From the NCBI GenBank assembly GCA_029931535.1, contig JAQPZY010001610.1, positions 5,369,501 through 5,433,500 of the forward strand: 64,000 bases of DNA, written 5' to 3'. The stretch is from Margaritifera margaritifera (taxonomy: Eukaryota; Mollusca; Bivalvia; Unionida; Margaritiferidae). The notes beneath the pieces are model-generated. The model had not been told where the DNA came from. It made no database searches and was given only the letters and a program-made list of their open reading frames with translations. A program made the position numbers and the translations under genes. Of the stretch, positions 1 to 13,070 are shown piece after piece (position 1 is the first letter of the stretch; each line of letters starts with the position of its first letter).

Positions 1-8
1 ACTACTAA

Positions 9-43
<35 letters not shown>

Positions 44-47
44 GCTT
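1..47. repeat. (AAT)n microsatellite
   Basis: Imperfect trinucleotide tract at the window edge, read directly. Nothing coding is seen beside it. Confidence 0.9.
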
Positions 48-525
48 ACTACAGATAGTAGCTTTCTTTTCTAAAAAATTGAAATATTTGTTGTTTTTTT
101 TATTGGAGGACTCATTCTCTAGTTAATTATGGTTGTAAACTTTAATTCATTGTTTTTCTGTCTATACTTTCCTTTTGCAATTTAAAGATTCAAAATAAAT
201 GTACGTGTTTTGGAAAAGAAATAACAAAACAGCTCCTACAGCGGAAAATGTGGTTCAGCTGATATGATATTTTTACAACAGCTGAAGCTTCTTCATCAGT
301 GCACTGTTCGTTGATAGTCGAATTGGAAATATTATACAGGTCAGTTGATTGTTTACATGCGAGTATTACAATATTTTCCGCTAGGTCAGCAGTGTTCATA
401 TTGGTGCTTTATGTTCATACTGTGTCAAGAGAGATCACTAATGTAGATTTTTAGACCCATTGAGCGATTGGATTTATGTTGGATATATGTTGTTTTTTTT
501 TGTAAGCACGTTAAGACCGACACTA

Positions 526-526
<1 letters not shown>

Positions 527-600
<74 letters not shown>
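527..600. repeat. (TC)n microsatellite
   Basis: About 37 TC units. The corresponding (GA)n lies at 27.22-27.27 kb in copy c, in opposite orientation, so the tract predates the copying. Confidence 0.95.
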
Positions 601-603
<3 letters not shown>

Positions 604-1993
604 GAATTAAGCTTGTATTCCGATATGACGCAAGTTGGACTAAGTGTCCTTAGCCCAGTATTTCTATTTTAATATAATAATAACACGTTATTTGTATTTA
701 AATATCAGGCTGAACGCAGGTGGCATATGAGAAAAACAAATAATATATAAGTGGTGACCAATTCTATCTTTTTTATATTGAATATGAGGCGCTTTTAGGG
801 TACACATTGTAAACGTATAAATGCGGTAATTAGGATTATGAATTGAGAGACGATTATAGCTTGTCATTCACATCTATATTACTAATTCAAAACAAAATGA
901 GAATTATCTAACCATACATTACTATGCACATTACTATGCACAATATGTAGCAAATGTATACTGAAGAACAATGAACTAGTATATAATCTTTAACATAATA
1001 ATATACTGCTTGTTTCTTTGGTGAGGCATATATTCAAAGTGAAAAATAGTTGCTATTAGTTGCTATTAGTTGCGTATCATAGAAAGATATGGTTATTTTG
1101 CCTAAGAGTAGGGGCTTACTGATGGGAAAGTAATACAATTCTCCCAGACAAAGTCTAGTCCCTGAGAGCTGATCCTTAAACAATCGATCCTTCTAAATTC
1201 TAAAGTTTAGATCCTTCTAAAGTCCTGCATAACCGGATTAATACCTTCTGGTCTGCTTCCTAATTTGTATTTGCCACGACACATATTAAATCTAGGGCTA
1301 TTCCACATTTGCCCCTTAGGTATCTAATTAAACAAATACAATTTGTCAGGTGTACAAATATCAGCATATAGGTAAAATGAACGTTATGCAGTTCCAAATT
1401 GAATACGAAAGGCAAGGACCATGTCTGTTGAATAATATCACATATAGCAGTGCATTGCAAAATAACAGGTAATGGTGTATTCAACTTCATCCCACTAAGA
1501 CATTACAAAAACACAATCATCAGTGCTAAAACTATTTAAGTAAAACGTGTGCTTAGTTATGTGACAACTGTACAGTACACATTTTATAATAATGACATTA
1601 TCCATTATTTTGTTCAATATATGTATGTTAGAAAGGGGTAGGTTTTTCATAGTCAAATCTTTAGTAATTCATCACAATCGTTGCATAATGTATTTATCCC
1701 ATGACAAGCCTAGGGTGCTTTGCAAAATTTAGTAAATGGTATGATGAGCGAATCATTGGATAAATACAGTAACATCTGGCCCTACTTGACAAAAGCTCGA
1801 ATTCTGAAAGAATGCATGCAACTCTGTACACATTAAAGCAATATTGAGTTACAAGTAATTATATGCAAATAACCATTTGCCTTTCTTTTTGTTGTAAGTC
1901 ATATAAAAAGAAGTAGTATATATGTTAGTAGACAGACATACTCATTGAAAGCGCAATACTCCCTAAATGTATTGCATATTAGGAAATTAAGTA

Positions 1994-1995
<2 letters not shown>

Positions 1996-2058
<63 letters not shown>
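1996..2058. repeat. (TA)n microsatellite
   Basis: Uninterrupted alternating TA, self-complementary and able to form a cruciform. It has counterparts at the same place in copies b (22.50 kb) and c (25.78 kb). Confidence 0.95.
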
Positions 2059-2062
<4 letters not shown>

Positions 2063-3829
2063 AATAAACAAAAATGTTTTATATTATGTGAAAAGAACAG
2101 AAATGATAATATGATAAATGTTAGGCAAATAATTGTGGGGACTAGAGCTGTATGCGGGATGCGGGCCTGCATGGGGAAGCGGAAAGTCACTCAACGGCCA
2201 TCTAGGATTGGCCACGTATGGGGCAAAAGAGGAATTAAACGTTAAACATCATCTATATGGGTAACATTGGGTTCGGATGTCTGTGGGAATTTAACATTGT
2301 GGCTTTGTATGGGAACCATACAAGAACTTAATATTAGGGTACCATTTCGGGAGTCCAATGGGAGTTAAGCATTAAATCCAACACACATCCTTACTACCAT
2401 GTTGATATAATGTCGATTGGGCGTGAAATGCATTTATGATACAAAAATTACCACGTGACTCTTTAAATACAAGATCGCTGCCAGCGTCAGGAGATTTAGG
2501 TCAAAGGTTATGACAGGGAGTAGACTGGCAGTATAATTGCACAACGAATATTTGTATGTGCATGCTCAATGGAAAAAATGCGCATTAGCAATACAAAAAT
2601 GAACAAATGTGAAACCGATATAATTAATTATAAATACATAACTGGACACAAATAAAATCAAGAAGAATAACAATCTACAGACACATTAGATAAGGAAAAA
2701 AAAGTACTATTAGAAGGGTTTATGGTAGCCACGAAAATGATCAGTTAATGGCTGATATAGTTTATGTATAATCACATGAAAAATGCAACAATTACAACAT
2801 ATACATTTTGATAGTGACGAATGCTTTTTCAAACTACTGATGGGCTGAGAAAGTGAAAGCAAACAAAAGGGAGACGACATATAACAAGCTTCTATACAAA
2901 TATTTAATGAAAGAACACCAGAAAAAACTCAGATGAAGGAAAATAGGTTTACATCCGAAAGGTTAAGGCATTAATGCAGAAGTAAATTATCGAATACATT
3001 TCCACGTACTCAGATTAAAAAGGGTATGAAGTGGAAAGATTTAATAAAACTCTTAAGACTATAATGTGAAATTATTTCACTGAAAATGAATTAAAAAAAT
3101 GAGTAGATATATCGTCTAGCTTTATCGAATGCATATAATACTTCATATGAAATATGACAAGTATGTCACCAATCAGAGTGAACTTAAAAACTTATCTTAA
3201 GTATGGAATAATTTATTTAGTTATCTAATAACTGATATATATATGGAATGCATAAATATAAAATAAGTATAAAAAAATAATTGAATCTGAAGATATACAA
3301 TTTATTTTACAAAAGGCTATCTTCCGAGAGTCACAATCAGACACGTTATTTTAGCATATAAATTGAGTGACTTAAAGGGAGAGAATATTGAAGGAATATT
3401 TTGCGAGGAGGAGTTATCTCTGTTCGAGAAACAAGATGCTATCTTCAAGGCGAGAACATTTTGGTAGTAAAAATGTGAATGAAGAGTAAAAAATATGTAG
3501 TGACAAAACGGAAAAGGTGTAATGAATCCTTTAATACTTGGAAGCCAGGAGAAAATACTGCTTCAATGAGTAAGATTAGTGTAGTCCAGAAATAATATCA
3601 TACTATTTTCACGCAACAATTATTTAAATAAATGAAATACATATTTTACATGTATCGAAGATAAGCCTTTTTATCAAATGATACATACATAGTACCTCAA
3701 TCCAATATAAACAAAAAATTTACATATTTAACATATGGATTTAGCACATTATTGATAACATTTATCTTTCTAAGAATCCTTTATTTGTATTCCCCCCAAA
3801 AAGAATATGTATGAAGAATAACCGACATT

Positions 3830-6215
3830 TCTTTTGTGAGTGTGGAATATTTTATAGGTTTTGTACATTTTTCGGATTAAACTTTGAAAGCTTCGTCAAT
3901 AATAATAATGTATATTTACTCACTAATTTATTTATTGACAGTCTCATGAGGGTTTTGACAACCGTATTACTGCAAATGAGGATATCAGTGACCAATTTTA
4001 TCAGGGTTTCTTTAAAATGAAAGGATAATAGTGTGCTTTTGCCGTGGAGCTATTTCAACGCCGACGAGATTACTCATGTGGCTTGTACATACAGATAAAA
4101 CCGAACATTATCTTTAAAATTATGTACTTTGATGAAATGGTTAGGAGTCTCAAATATTTTACATTTAATACCTGCGATGTAAAATTGTATATACGTTGTC
4201 TTTAGTTGCAAATTATACCAATACTTGTCCCATATTACAGTACAATGTGCAATCTTCAGCTGAGGAACTCTATGTGTATCAGTTCAGCAGAATTATAATT
4301 CAAATTTGGAAAATGAAAACTTTACAGATTTACGAATATGTACATCTCTTATATAGAGAGAATTGACATAGATATGGACAACTAACGAGATTGAAGCAAA
4401 GGCGTTAGATGATGTAACGTCCGAATTAATGCATACTTCTAACACGTTAGCGGTTATTTGTAACGCGTTATGAATTGGTAATGAGTTAGACGATAGTTAA
4501 CAAGTTTTATCTGAGAATCTGAGAACCTCCCGTGTGGGAAAATCAAATCTAAATGATGATGCGTTCATTCTTATCCTATTTATAATGCTGTTTTGCAACA
4601 AATTATATCATGGTGTGTTATAGTGAACTTCTTTCTTGTCATAATAAGATAACACGTTTTAATTTACAGCAAGCATAGCAAATATGTCTATACTGTTATA
4701 ATTAACTAACTTTAAATGATTTTGTAAGATTAGTTACCTTTCATGTCAATTCATATGTATGTAGAGCATCAACACTGCTCACAATGGATCCCTTATGGGC
4801 AAAAAGCTTCCCATCTATTCCCATCAGACAATTGCTGTTCCCTTTATAGAGGAAGAATCATACTAATTTGTATTGTACATGTATATGATAATTTTCTATT
4901 GGTAGGAGACATAAACTTCAGGATATTCAATATTTGAATATTATACGATCTAATGTAATTCTTAATGATCATATTTAAAAACCTAGAATTAACAAAATAT
5001 AAAACATGCTGTTTTCCTTGTTGTATTTGTGTTGTTGTCGTGGTCATTGTTGCATAAACATTGTGACGAGGCATTGCAGTTCTGAAAGTAATACTTGTAT
5101 TTTACTTTGCCTCCTAAACAAAGCAACACAAGAATAAGAAAAAAAACCCAAACAAACAAACAAACAAACAAACAACAAACAAATAACCATCGCAATCACT
5201 CACCCACATGTTTATTGTGCAATGGGATATGTGTGATTTTGGAGTTGACTTTGTCTAGCGTAATATACATGTATTTCATGCAACATCATTTAACTCCTCC
5301 AAACCTTTACATATAAACTTCAGCATCTGGAATAAAATGGGAGAGGTTTGTATGACGTCCAAGGATTCTAAATTGTAATTGCCCTTCTTAAGGTGAGACA
5401 AGGGAAGATTGTTCAACTCAGGGTAAAATATATACTAAGAAAATCACACGAGCATGATAAGGTGATTTGGATACGTATTCATATAATTCTCTAAGTAGTG
5501 TTACTGCAAGGGATATATTGAAACGCCACCAGTGTATATGTTTGTCAGTCCGTCTGTTCATATTTGCATATTTCTATGCCGCATATTATCTTTAAACAGC
5601 ATAAAGAGTCGTGACACAAAATTGGGCGATAAACATTCCATTACATGTCTCTAGATTATAACCCAAAGGAATGTCATATAATTCATGTCGAAAACAGATG
5701 CTAAACAGTTGGTAATTTACATATTTTAACACACATTGTTTTGCAAGTATAAATGAATGACGCACATGAATTATATCTTTGCTGATTAGTGTCTAAGTCA
5801 TTTCCGACTGTATGTAATGGGGCCAGGAGAAGAAATGGGAACAGGCAGATGCATGATATATGACTTATTTTATTGTCGATTCCACACATGTTTTATATCA
5901 CATAAACGACGTTAAGGTTTGGCCATTTTGTATAGGGGCATATATTATGGTTGGTCACTGTAGTTGCAAGAATGTTTGAGGATCTAAAGATATAATAAGA
6001 CTTGGACAAAACTTCTGCTTTTACGAATAGGTTTGATACATAGTATAATACTTTTTATAAATATTGACACTACCAGGAGAATGCCCGTACGCAGAATAAG
6101 CACTGCATGAAACAACCCTTGTATAGCTCCGTCTTTTGGAGTAGATTATAATTTTAAACAGGTTGTGCACACATGGCAAACTCTTCTAACAATACACTGA
6201 GTACACAATATATCA
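3830..6215 (-). repeat. Inverted duplication, left arm
   Basis: Reverse-complementary to 15.055-17.290 kb over most of its length, with scattered substitutions and small indels. Matching landmarks are 3.84-4.01 kb with 17.11-17.28 kb, 4.99-5.13 kb with 15.93-16.08 kb, 6.00-6.08 kb with 15.19-15.27 kb, and 6.13-6.21 kb with 15.06-15.15 kb. Both arms carry a short coding-like segment ending NTTRK (minus strand here, plus strand in the right arm). I do not recognise that segment. A short (AAAC)n lies at about 5.15-5.18 kb. Confidence 0.8.
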
Positions 6216-7489
6216 CACATATTTTTATATGTTTCCTACTTAAGTATTCAACGTGTTTTTAAACACGTATTTAATGAATGATATTTCTAGATTGTGATGA
6301 TTTCGGTATCTTGAAATGTATATGGACCTCTATGCCAAACACCAATCGCAACAAATATATTAACTGTTATATTTATTCTGATGCCATTCTTAGCGGATGC
6401 ATAAATATAGACTCTGAGTACATATACCTTATAAGAGGATTTCAGAAAAGGGAATTCATTTATTTCATACATTAAATGACGGAAGTCAGTGAAAAACTAC
6501 GAGTGTTCTGTGATTTATTAGTTTTAGTCCATTCGTGTGATTGCATAACCCGCATGGTTTTTGCTGGGTCAGAATTGATAGGAATGATGCAAAACCTTGG
6601 GGATGATTTCTTTGTGTATTATATTAATGAGAAATACAGGTTTATCAGAAGGCATTAAAGATTAGTTTTAATTTTATTTGAGTGTTAATCACTGTTGAAA
6701 GTACATAATACATAGATATATACATATATTATTTCTTTGGGTTGACCTGTCATCGTAAATTTCAATTATGTCAAGTCAAAAAATAATATTCGTTGATGCT
6801 TTGTTTGAACATATTTATTCCAATGTTGTCATTCAAGATAATCATATCGCCTTAATCATAATCATATCGGCTTAGCAGACACAAAATAGGTAAAACAGTA
6901 CCTCAGTATTTGGCACCAGGGATTGACTAAGGCCAACGAGGATAATGAACAAGTACGTCGATTGACAGAACACGTGAAGAAAATTGCACCAAAAAAACGG
7001 ATCACGGATTTTCATGTTTGTGAGATCATGGTCAAACGATTTCAGACAACAATCTAGTTAACTATGTGATATCCACGATTCACATTTATATTTCACTGCA
7101 TGGGCAATATTTTGGTTGTCATCCATCAAATAAGCAAAATCGATTAAATACCATGATTTGTCCATGACCAGACATGGCTGTACTGGGAGTTGCCAGGTCA
7201 CATATTTAGTTTGTAGCAACTTTTTCAAAGTAATCACCGTATTATATATTTGGAAGAGAAGAAAGAACAAGCACCTCTTCTGCACATTTGTGATTCAACA
7301 TACATACTTTAGCAACGGATTTACAGTATGAATCGTCCGACTATGAACTATAAGGGTAAAATATGTATTTTGCTAGTGTATCGAACCGAAAGTGGTGCTT
7401 GTATTTCGTTTAAATCCTAACGAAACAAGCAAATCGACTTAACTTGATATATCACTATGATGTCTCTCTCTCTCGATGGACCCTCATTT
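6216..7489. other. Unassigned region between two duplicated blocks
   Basis: No recognisable gene. One stretch, 6890-7057 (+), stays open for 55 codons without an ATG and has a non-random look (QGLTKANEDNEQVRRLTEHV). It could be a relic exon, but I cannot name it. A short direct repeat of AATCATATCG occurs near 6.85 kb. Confidence 0.4.
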
Positions 7490-7578
7490 AAAGTATAGCA
7501 CAGTGACAAAATGCAGGAAAATAAAATTAACCTTACCTCACGCCCTTACTATTTGATAAAGAATATTTCATCTTTCAG

Positions 7579-7731
7579 ATGCAGCAAACGTCAATGAGAA
7601 AAAAGTAGAAGAAGAATGTACAGCTTTTTTCCAACGTTTCGCAGCACAACACAAACATACCCATGGTTCTTTCTCACACTCTACGTTATCATCCCGAAAT
7701 AAACTAGTTTTGCATAATAGCGCGGCAACAG
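7579..7731 (+). pseudogene. Relic metalloprotease exon 5 (end of prodomain)
   Basis: 153 nt, open only in the frame entered at phase 1, between acceptor TTTCAG and donor GTGAGA. It is the same size and phase as 44869-45021, and both end in a segment containing TLSSRN. Confidence 0.85.
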
Positions 7732-8066
7732 GTGAGAACAGATATAGTGAAATAAACAAAGGTGATGGTGTAATATTATCACATTTAAAGATGCAAAGAT
7801 AATATCAGACATGAAGATGGTAAGATAACACATGATGACCATGATAATTAATTCTTATTATAATACATGCCTTTAATGTTCTTAAGCATTACATGCCTTC
7901 TGAGACTATACCTTAGTACCGAAAAATATAAAACTTTACATGGAAACTACATAAACAAAAAATGATACAAATTTATATGTATTATTATGGGCTGTGGCTA
8001 TATAACATGAATATGTTTTCTCATTGCAAATTATATGCACATGTAAAGCTCGGCAGCTAAAGAAAG

Positions 8067-8115
8067 ACTACTATGTCAAGGTCGCCGTGCTGATAGATTC
8101 GGAAACATGGAATCT
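8067..8115 (+). pseudogene. Relic metalloprotease exon 6 (first catalytic strand)
   Basis: 49 nt between AAAG and GTATGT, encoding DYYVKVAVLIDSETWN, the typical first beta strand of an M12B catalytic domain. Its partner is 45355-45403. Confidence 0.88.
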
Positions 8116-8248
8116 GTATGTGATCTCTTTGCATGAAAACATGCCTATCTAACCAGTTATCTATATAATTATATCAATAATGTCTTCGCGTAAACAAATA
8201 CATACTTATATCTACACATCAACCTACAAGTCTACATTCATCCCTATG

Positions 8249-8250
<2 letters not shown>

Positions 8251-8306
<56 letters not shown>
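8251..8306. repeat. (TA)n microsatellite
   Basis: Alternating TA tract in the intron after relic exon 6. Confidence 0.95.
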
Positions 8307-8308
<2 letters not shown>

Positions 8309-8347
8309 GACCTGCCTGTTTAAACCCAACCCTACTTGTACTTAATT

Positions 8348-8455
<108 letters not shown>

Positions 8456-8866
8456 ATATCCTTGACAGTGCTGCAAAGCAAAGTTTCTTGAAATGTTAAT
8501 CCAGAATACAGGGCAAAGGTGGCTTGATTATGTACCACAAATTACATACGATATACAATACTTGCGTGTCCAGGTATTCACATAGGTCACATGTTCGAGT
8601 CTATGTTTATATTTGTATACAATATGTCTGCCCATTCGAATTTTAACGAATTGCAAGTTCTTTTTTATTTGCGAATTCGCATTGCAATTGGATTATATAA
8701 GTGCTGTTGCACCCACTTTGATAATTACAATTCTATAATGTATTTCCTGAGACTCATTTATTCATTTCTAGTTCATATTTTAAGTCCCCTTTGTCATACA
8801 AAAAACCATACACATGCACTAAGCACGCACACATATATACAATATATATTTTATCTCTACTTGCAG

Positions 8867-8959
8867 ACATTCATCGATGGTATCCTCCTTCAATCTCCTA
8901 ACAAGAAGTCGTAAAGTGAAAGAAAGATAAAAGAATCTTACTCACACGTTATGAACGGT
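8867..8959 (+). pseudogene. Relic metalloprotease exon 7 with 1-bp deletion
   Basis: Acceptor TTGCAG, donor GTAAGT. Alignment with 46337-46430 shows one base missing in the middle of the exon, giving 93 instead of 94 nt. Translation entered at the conserved phase reads HSSMVSS and then meets TAA at 8928-8930. After the lesion the segment for DKRIL in place of the expected IKESYSHVMNG shows that the old frame is lost. Confidence 0.85.
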
Positions 8960-9545
8960 GTAAGTAATAAATTCTTAACCACTGAATACATTAACATTCC
9001 TTTACTTTACATACTACATATATAAAAAAAAATAATAATTTGAAATAGAACGATGCGAGATTCAGCAGGACATACCAAATCTGTTTTTTTATTCCCTAAA
9101 AATAGAGAAGAGTTTTTAGTTACTTGGATGCATCTCACTTGACTTAATTTCTTTAACAATATTCGCCCATTAGTGTTATTATATTTTTTCTGTAAGTAAT
9201 TACAGTTAAACTTCGCTAAGAAGATCCCTCGGTAAACGGGTCCCTTTTTAAGCCTGCGACATCTGTATGAATTGGGAAACAAATTGTCTCAAAAAGGCAG
9301 TTATACTATTAAACAGACGTTCATATATTTGCCAACTATATGACAATGCCAAACTTTTGATATTAGTTGTGTCCGGTTTAGAGAAATTTCATCTTTCTTT
9401 ATAAATTGTAGCATTATTGTGTATGCCAAAGGTAAATAATTATGCATGTTATACTTGTACATCCTCTGAGGATTCTTTTTACATTTTCAAGTTGATATCG
9501 TACAATATAAACATTGTGAAATAATTTATTTGTATTTTGTTGTAG

Positions 9546-9623
9546 GTAAATCTGCGCTACAAAGGAATACAAGATAGTAGTATATCAATCAGTGTCATCC
9601 TTTCTAGGTTTATATATTTCAAG
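9546..9623 (+). pseudogene. Relic metalloprotease exon 8
   Basis: 78 nt, phase 0 at both ends. Encodes VNLRYKGIQDSSISISVILS followed by RFIYFK and donor GTAAGA. It is almost the same as 47018-47095 and internally intact. Confidence 0.88.
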
Positions 9624-10344
9624 GTAAGATATTGTGTGAACTAGAGATTCATGCATGTTCTTGAGTGCTTGCGATAGAGTGTATGTTTTGTCCGTGCACA
9701 CGTGATTTAATGTAAATCCTCTATTATAACAAATGTAACATTCTGAAAGACAACTAGGGTGGGAAGAGGTGATTACGATTCTAAGAACTTTAAGCAGACG
9801 AAGGAGCTGTAAAGTACAGGTTTTGATATAAGCAATCGTTCAGATAATCAATAACCAATTATATATCATACATGACTTCCTCTCTTCTGCAATAGAAAAT
9901 ATGGTTCTTTGGTCGAACTATAAATATGTGTACGCTGTTCATTACTCTTTCATAATTCTCCAGGACGGCCCACCTAGCTCTGCGTCAATTGACAGATGCA
10001 ACTCATCAACGAAAATCATATGGCCTTGGTGTTTGAATGGCAAGGCTCTGGTGGCAAAGTTTCAAAGTTCAATAACTTATTCTTTATTATCCATGTAAAT
10101 CTATGATATAACTTTAATTGAATAAAAGCTAAGTCCTTCCGCCCATGTTTGCAACCATCTAGAAAATACAAATGATCCCTTATTCAAACAAAAGAGTTGG
10201 AGAGAAGAACGCCGGCTTAATGGTGTAATATTCATAGAAGAGATATAGGTTCCGTCACGACAAAGCTTTCATTTCTCATAGCACCTTTTATGCAACAATT
10301 GTAAGATTAAACTGGCTTCAATTTTCGATTGATGTATAGGTGGA

Positions 10345-10575
10345 ACAATATTACAACACGTAATATATTATGTAATGCTAGTACATACTAAATATACTAA
10401 AATTGCATAATATATTACGTACAAAAAATACTCTTTGGACTAAAATCACATAGGATATTACGTACTAATACTCAATGGACTAAAATCGCATAGGATATTG
10501 CGACTAATACTTACTTGACTAACATTACATAGGATACTACTCGCTAATGTTTATTTCATTAACATTGGTATATTG
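10345..10575. repeat. Intronic minisatellite, about 5 units
   Basis: Degenerate units of roughly 40-50 bp built on ACATAGGATATTACGTACTA and TGGACTAAAAT. The same satellite in block 2 (48.09-48.56 kb) has about twice as many units. Confidence 0.8.
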
Positions 10576-11077
10576 AATAGTAATGCCAGCCCTTTGTGCA
10601 AAAAATAACCCGGAAATACTCCGGGGGAATATCTACAACACGAACGATGTTGACACACATTAAATAATTAAGTTACAAATTTTAATATTTGGATTTATTG
10701 AGCCAGAGTTAGAACAAGCACAATCTAAGTTAGATACCATATTATTAAAAACAAAAATGGATGTATACAAATGTGTGTGTGAGAAAGACACTATGTTTAC
10801 GATTATGAAAAAGATGTCTTAAACGGCAGTTAAATCATCGCTGCAAAAAATGTAGTTTAGAAGATTGTTTCATAACTTTATTTTCTTTAGATGGAAACAA
10901 CGTTATTGGTGTTAGTATATTTATATGTACATATTGTCTAAACATAATGAAATGAACGCAAACATCCTATGCATATGTAATAGATGTGTTATGATCAAAA
11001 TATAATGTATATACTATTTTTTTCTGTCTCGTTCTTTGTATCTAAATGTAATATAGAATAGCATACTTGCCAAACAG

Positions 11078-11161
11078 TCTCTTTGTCTCTGTCTGTATCT
11101 TTCTCTATCTCTCTGTCTGTCTGTCTCTCTTTCTCTCTCTCACACACACACAAACACTCCA

Positions 11162-11199
<38 letters not shown>

Positions 11200-11286
11200 A
11201 ACACTCCACTCTCTCTCTCTCTCACACACCCACACAAACACTCCACTCTCTCTCTCTGTCTCTCACACACACACACACACAAACAC

Positions 11287-11328
<42 letters not shown>

Positions 11329-11362
11329 TTCTCTATCTCTATATCTCTCTCTCTTCTAATAT
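11078..11362. repeat. Compound (CT)n/(CA)n minisatellite
   Basis: (CT)n, (CA)n and the spacer AAACACTCCA alternate four times, so a microsatellite-spacer unit of about 40-47 bp has itself been tandemly amplified. Block 2 has only a short (CT)n at the matching place near 49.23 kb. Confidence 0.92.
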
Positions 11363-11650
11363 TACATGATTTGTTGGTATTTATATTTCCACTGATCATT
11401 ATACCTACGGCCATCTGTATAACGTAGCCTGCATCATGTTCCATGACTTACAGCTACCCATGTTCTGGGGAAATACATTTAAAGAGAAATATGCAACTTT
11501 TTTTCCTGTCATCTGTTTATCTAGCTATGTGCACATTATAATAATAAATTAGGAAATTAATCGGAAAAATACTGCAGCGCTTTCATTCTTTTTCCCCTTC
11601 ACTTTTTTCTCTTAGTGGAAAACTGATTTCATAATGTGTTCGGAAGCATT

Positions 11651-11884
11651 CTAGAAGTAATTTGAACATATTCCACGTGAAGTCAATGCATTCGCAACGT
11701 TAGGATTATCTCCAGAAACTATCACAAGAACTCGCCCATCATTATTGTCTGTTGCAAGATGGCGTGAATGCACTGTGAAACTGATTTTGAGACTGGCTAT
11801 CTGTTTGAGAAAACCTGACTCATGAACAGCATTTCTTAAACATGGAACTAAATGATCGTTAGTCCACAAGTACTCCGTAAGCAA
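11651..11884 (-). CDS. Antisense coding-like frame, unknown
   Basis: 77 codons open on the minus strand inside the relic metalloprotease intron. It contains LVPCLRNAVHESGFL and, further on, GRVLVIVSGDNPNVANAL. The block 2 counterpart (51.12-51.40 kb, minus) keeps the first half nearly unchanged (LVPCLRNAVHESSFL) but has a 1-bp deletion after HSRHLATD, after which the same protein continues in another frame. The conservation and hydrophobic pattern suggest a former exon of another gene or element. I do not recognise the family. A faint likeness of the VIVSGD segment to NYN/PIN-type folds is too weak to use. Confidence 0.4.
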   Translation of the reverse strand: MLTEYLWTNDHLVPCLRNAVHESGFLKQIASLKISFTVHSRHLATDNNDGRVLVIVSGDNPNVANALTSRGICSNYF

Positions 11885-12274
11885 TTATTTGTATCTATAT
11901 ATCATCTAGATTTGTTTTTCAGTACTGAACTTTCAATTGAGTCAAAATCTAAATAAATCATACCTTAATCGAAAGTATTGCCCAGATAAACTTATAAGTT
12001 TATTATTCAGACAACAAACATGACAAGGTACGGTGCACCAAGTCAGCTAAACTGGACAAGTGCTTTTGATATCTAAATATACCTTTTAAAACACACTGTG
12101 AAGGAAAGAAAAACCAGAAACACAAAAACGTAAATAAAATATGTATTTTAATAATACATACATTTTTGTGATGATAAAACTAAACCAATCCGGTTTCATC
12201 GTATTATAACAGAACGTGAATGGATATAGTTGGTGCTTGTAATTGTCACTCGGCCATAAGAAATCAGTCTCAAA

Positions 12275-12276
<2 letters not shown>

Positions 12277-12340
<64 letters not shown>
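12277..12340. repeat. (TA)n microsatellite
   Basis: Alternating TA ending in (TG)n, in the block 1 intron. The equivalent point in block 2 carries no such tract. Confidence 0.95.
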
Positions 12341-12342
<2 letters not shown>

Positions 12343-12970
12343 GTGTGTGTACATATAACGAATTATTTAGCAAATAGCGTAAATACAAACTAGTATTAAA
12401 TATTTAAAATTACACGGACTGAAAGCCTCTTATGTTGATATCATGACCTTTTCTGTTCTCATTTTTGTACAGACAGATGCATACTTTATCAGTGTCATGC
12501 ACGATTCATAGTAACTTATTACAAGCTATACACTGGTGTGAATTTTCCATATCTGATACCAAGGCTCAAATTGAGCCATCTTTCTGGCATTTGTCTGTCA
12601 AATATTGTGGTGAAACTGATAATTGTGGATCAATGATATTTGCTCCAATTGTAATGGACATTCCTTGGATCAAAGTCAAGGGGCTGTCAATTCCGCGTCA
12701 GGTTGGATAGGTTTATTCCACACGGCTTTATCACATCACAAACTATACCACACATGTGTAGGAATGAAATAGCAGTTTTGTTATACCTCCCTTGTTTAAT
12801 ATTTGTATCTTTTTATCCATGAAATTCATTTTGTTATGATTTTATGATAATTCCTACCTAATATCTCACTATGAATGCCATGGTTTGTCCGCAAATGAGG
12901 ATTACATATTTTGCCAGTTTGTCTAAAAACATATTCTACAAGTACTCAAAAATAAATATTTTATTTTTAG

Positions 12971-13011
12971 GTACAACTTATATGACAGTTCAACAAATGA
13001 AGTTTATTCGG
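12971..13011 (+). pseudogene. Relic metalloprotease exon 10
   Basis: 41 nt, entered at phase 2 and left at phase 1, as at 52504-52544. Encodes (R)YNLYDSSTNEVYSG. Acceptor TTTTTAG, donor GTAAGT, with a (TC)n tract starting about 10 nt into the intron, as in the paralog. Confidence 0.82.
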
Positions 13012-13017
13012 GTAAGT

Positions 13018-13020
<3 letters not shown>

Positions 13021-13052
<32 letters not shown>

Positions 13053-13070
13053 CTCTCTCTCTCTCTCTCT
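13021..13070. repeat. (TC)n just inside a 5' splice site
   Basis: Interrupted (TC)n beginning right after GTAAGTATAT. The same tract is at the same position in block 2 (52.56-52.61 kb). Confidence 0.9.

Larger units (their letters stand above)
290..3560 (-). repeat. Dispersed 3-4 kb repeat, copy a (inverted)
   Basis: The reverse complement of this stretch matches 24.24-27.61 kb (copy c) and 21.2-23.64 kb (copy b) in the same order. Landmarks are a segment with GGAAGCCAGGAGAAAATACTG near 3.54 kb, a coding-like EEELSL segment near 3.41 kb, a TGCGCAT inverted motif near 2.58 kb, degenerate AATGTTAAATTCCC-type minisatellite units at about 2.23-2.40 kb, a (TA)n tract at 1.996-2.058 kb and a (TC)n tract at 527-600. 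No reverse transcriptase, transposase or clear terminal repeats were found, so the element class is unknown. It could be an old nonautonomous element or a segmental duplication. Confidence 0.75.

Noticed and set aside
7240..7485. Prodomain exons 1-4 of the upstream paralog
   Set aside because: I searched 0-7.5 kb for counterparts of exons 1-4 and found none. Similarity between the two blocks starts only near 7.49 kb.
9963..10098. Open stretch after a CTCCAG acceptor (DGPPSSASIDRC...), similar sequence at 47.45-47.55 kb, first taken as a metalloprotease exon between exons 8 and 9
   Set aside because: Exon 8 joins exon 9 directly in phase and gives the expected family sequence. The acceptor AG is absent in block 2, the donor is unclear, and the two copies differ by frame-changing indels.
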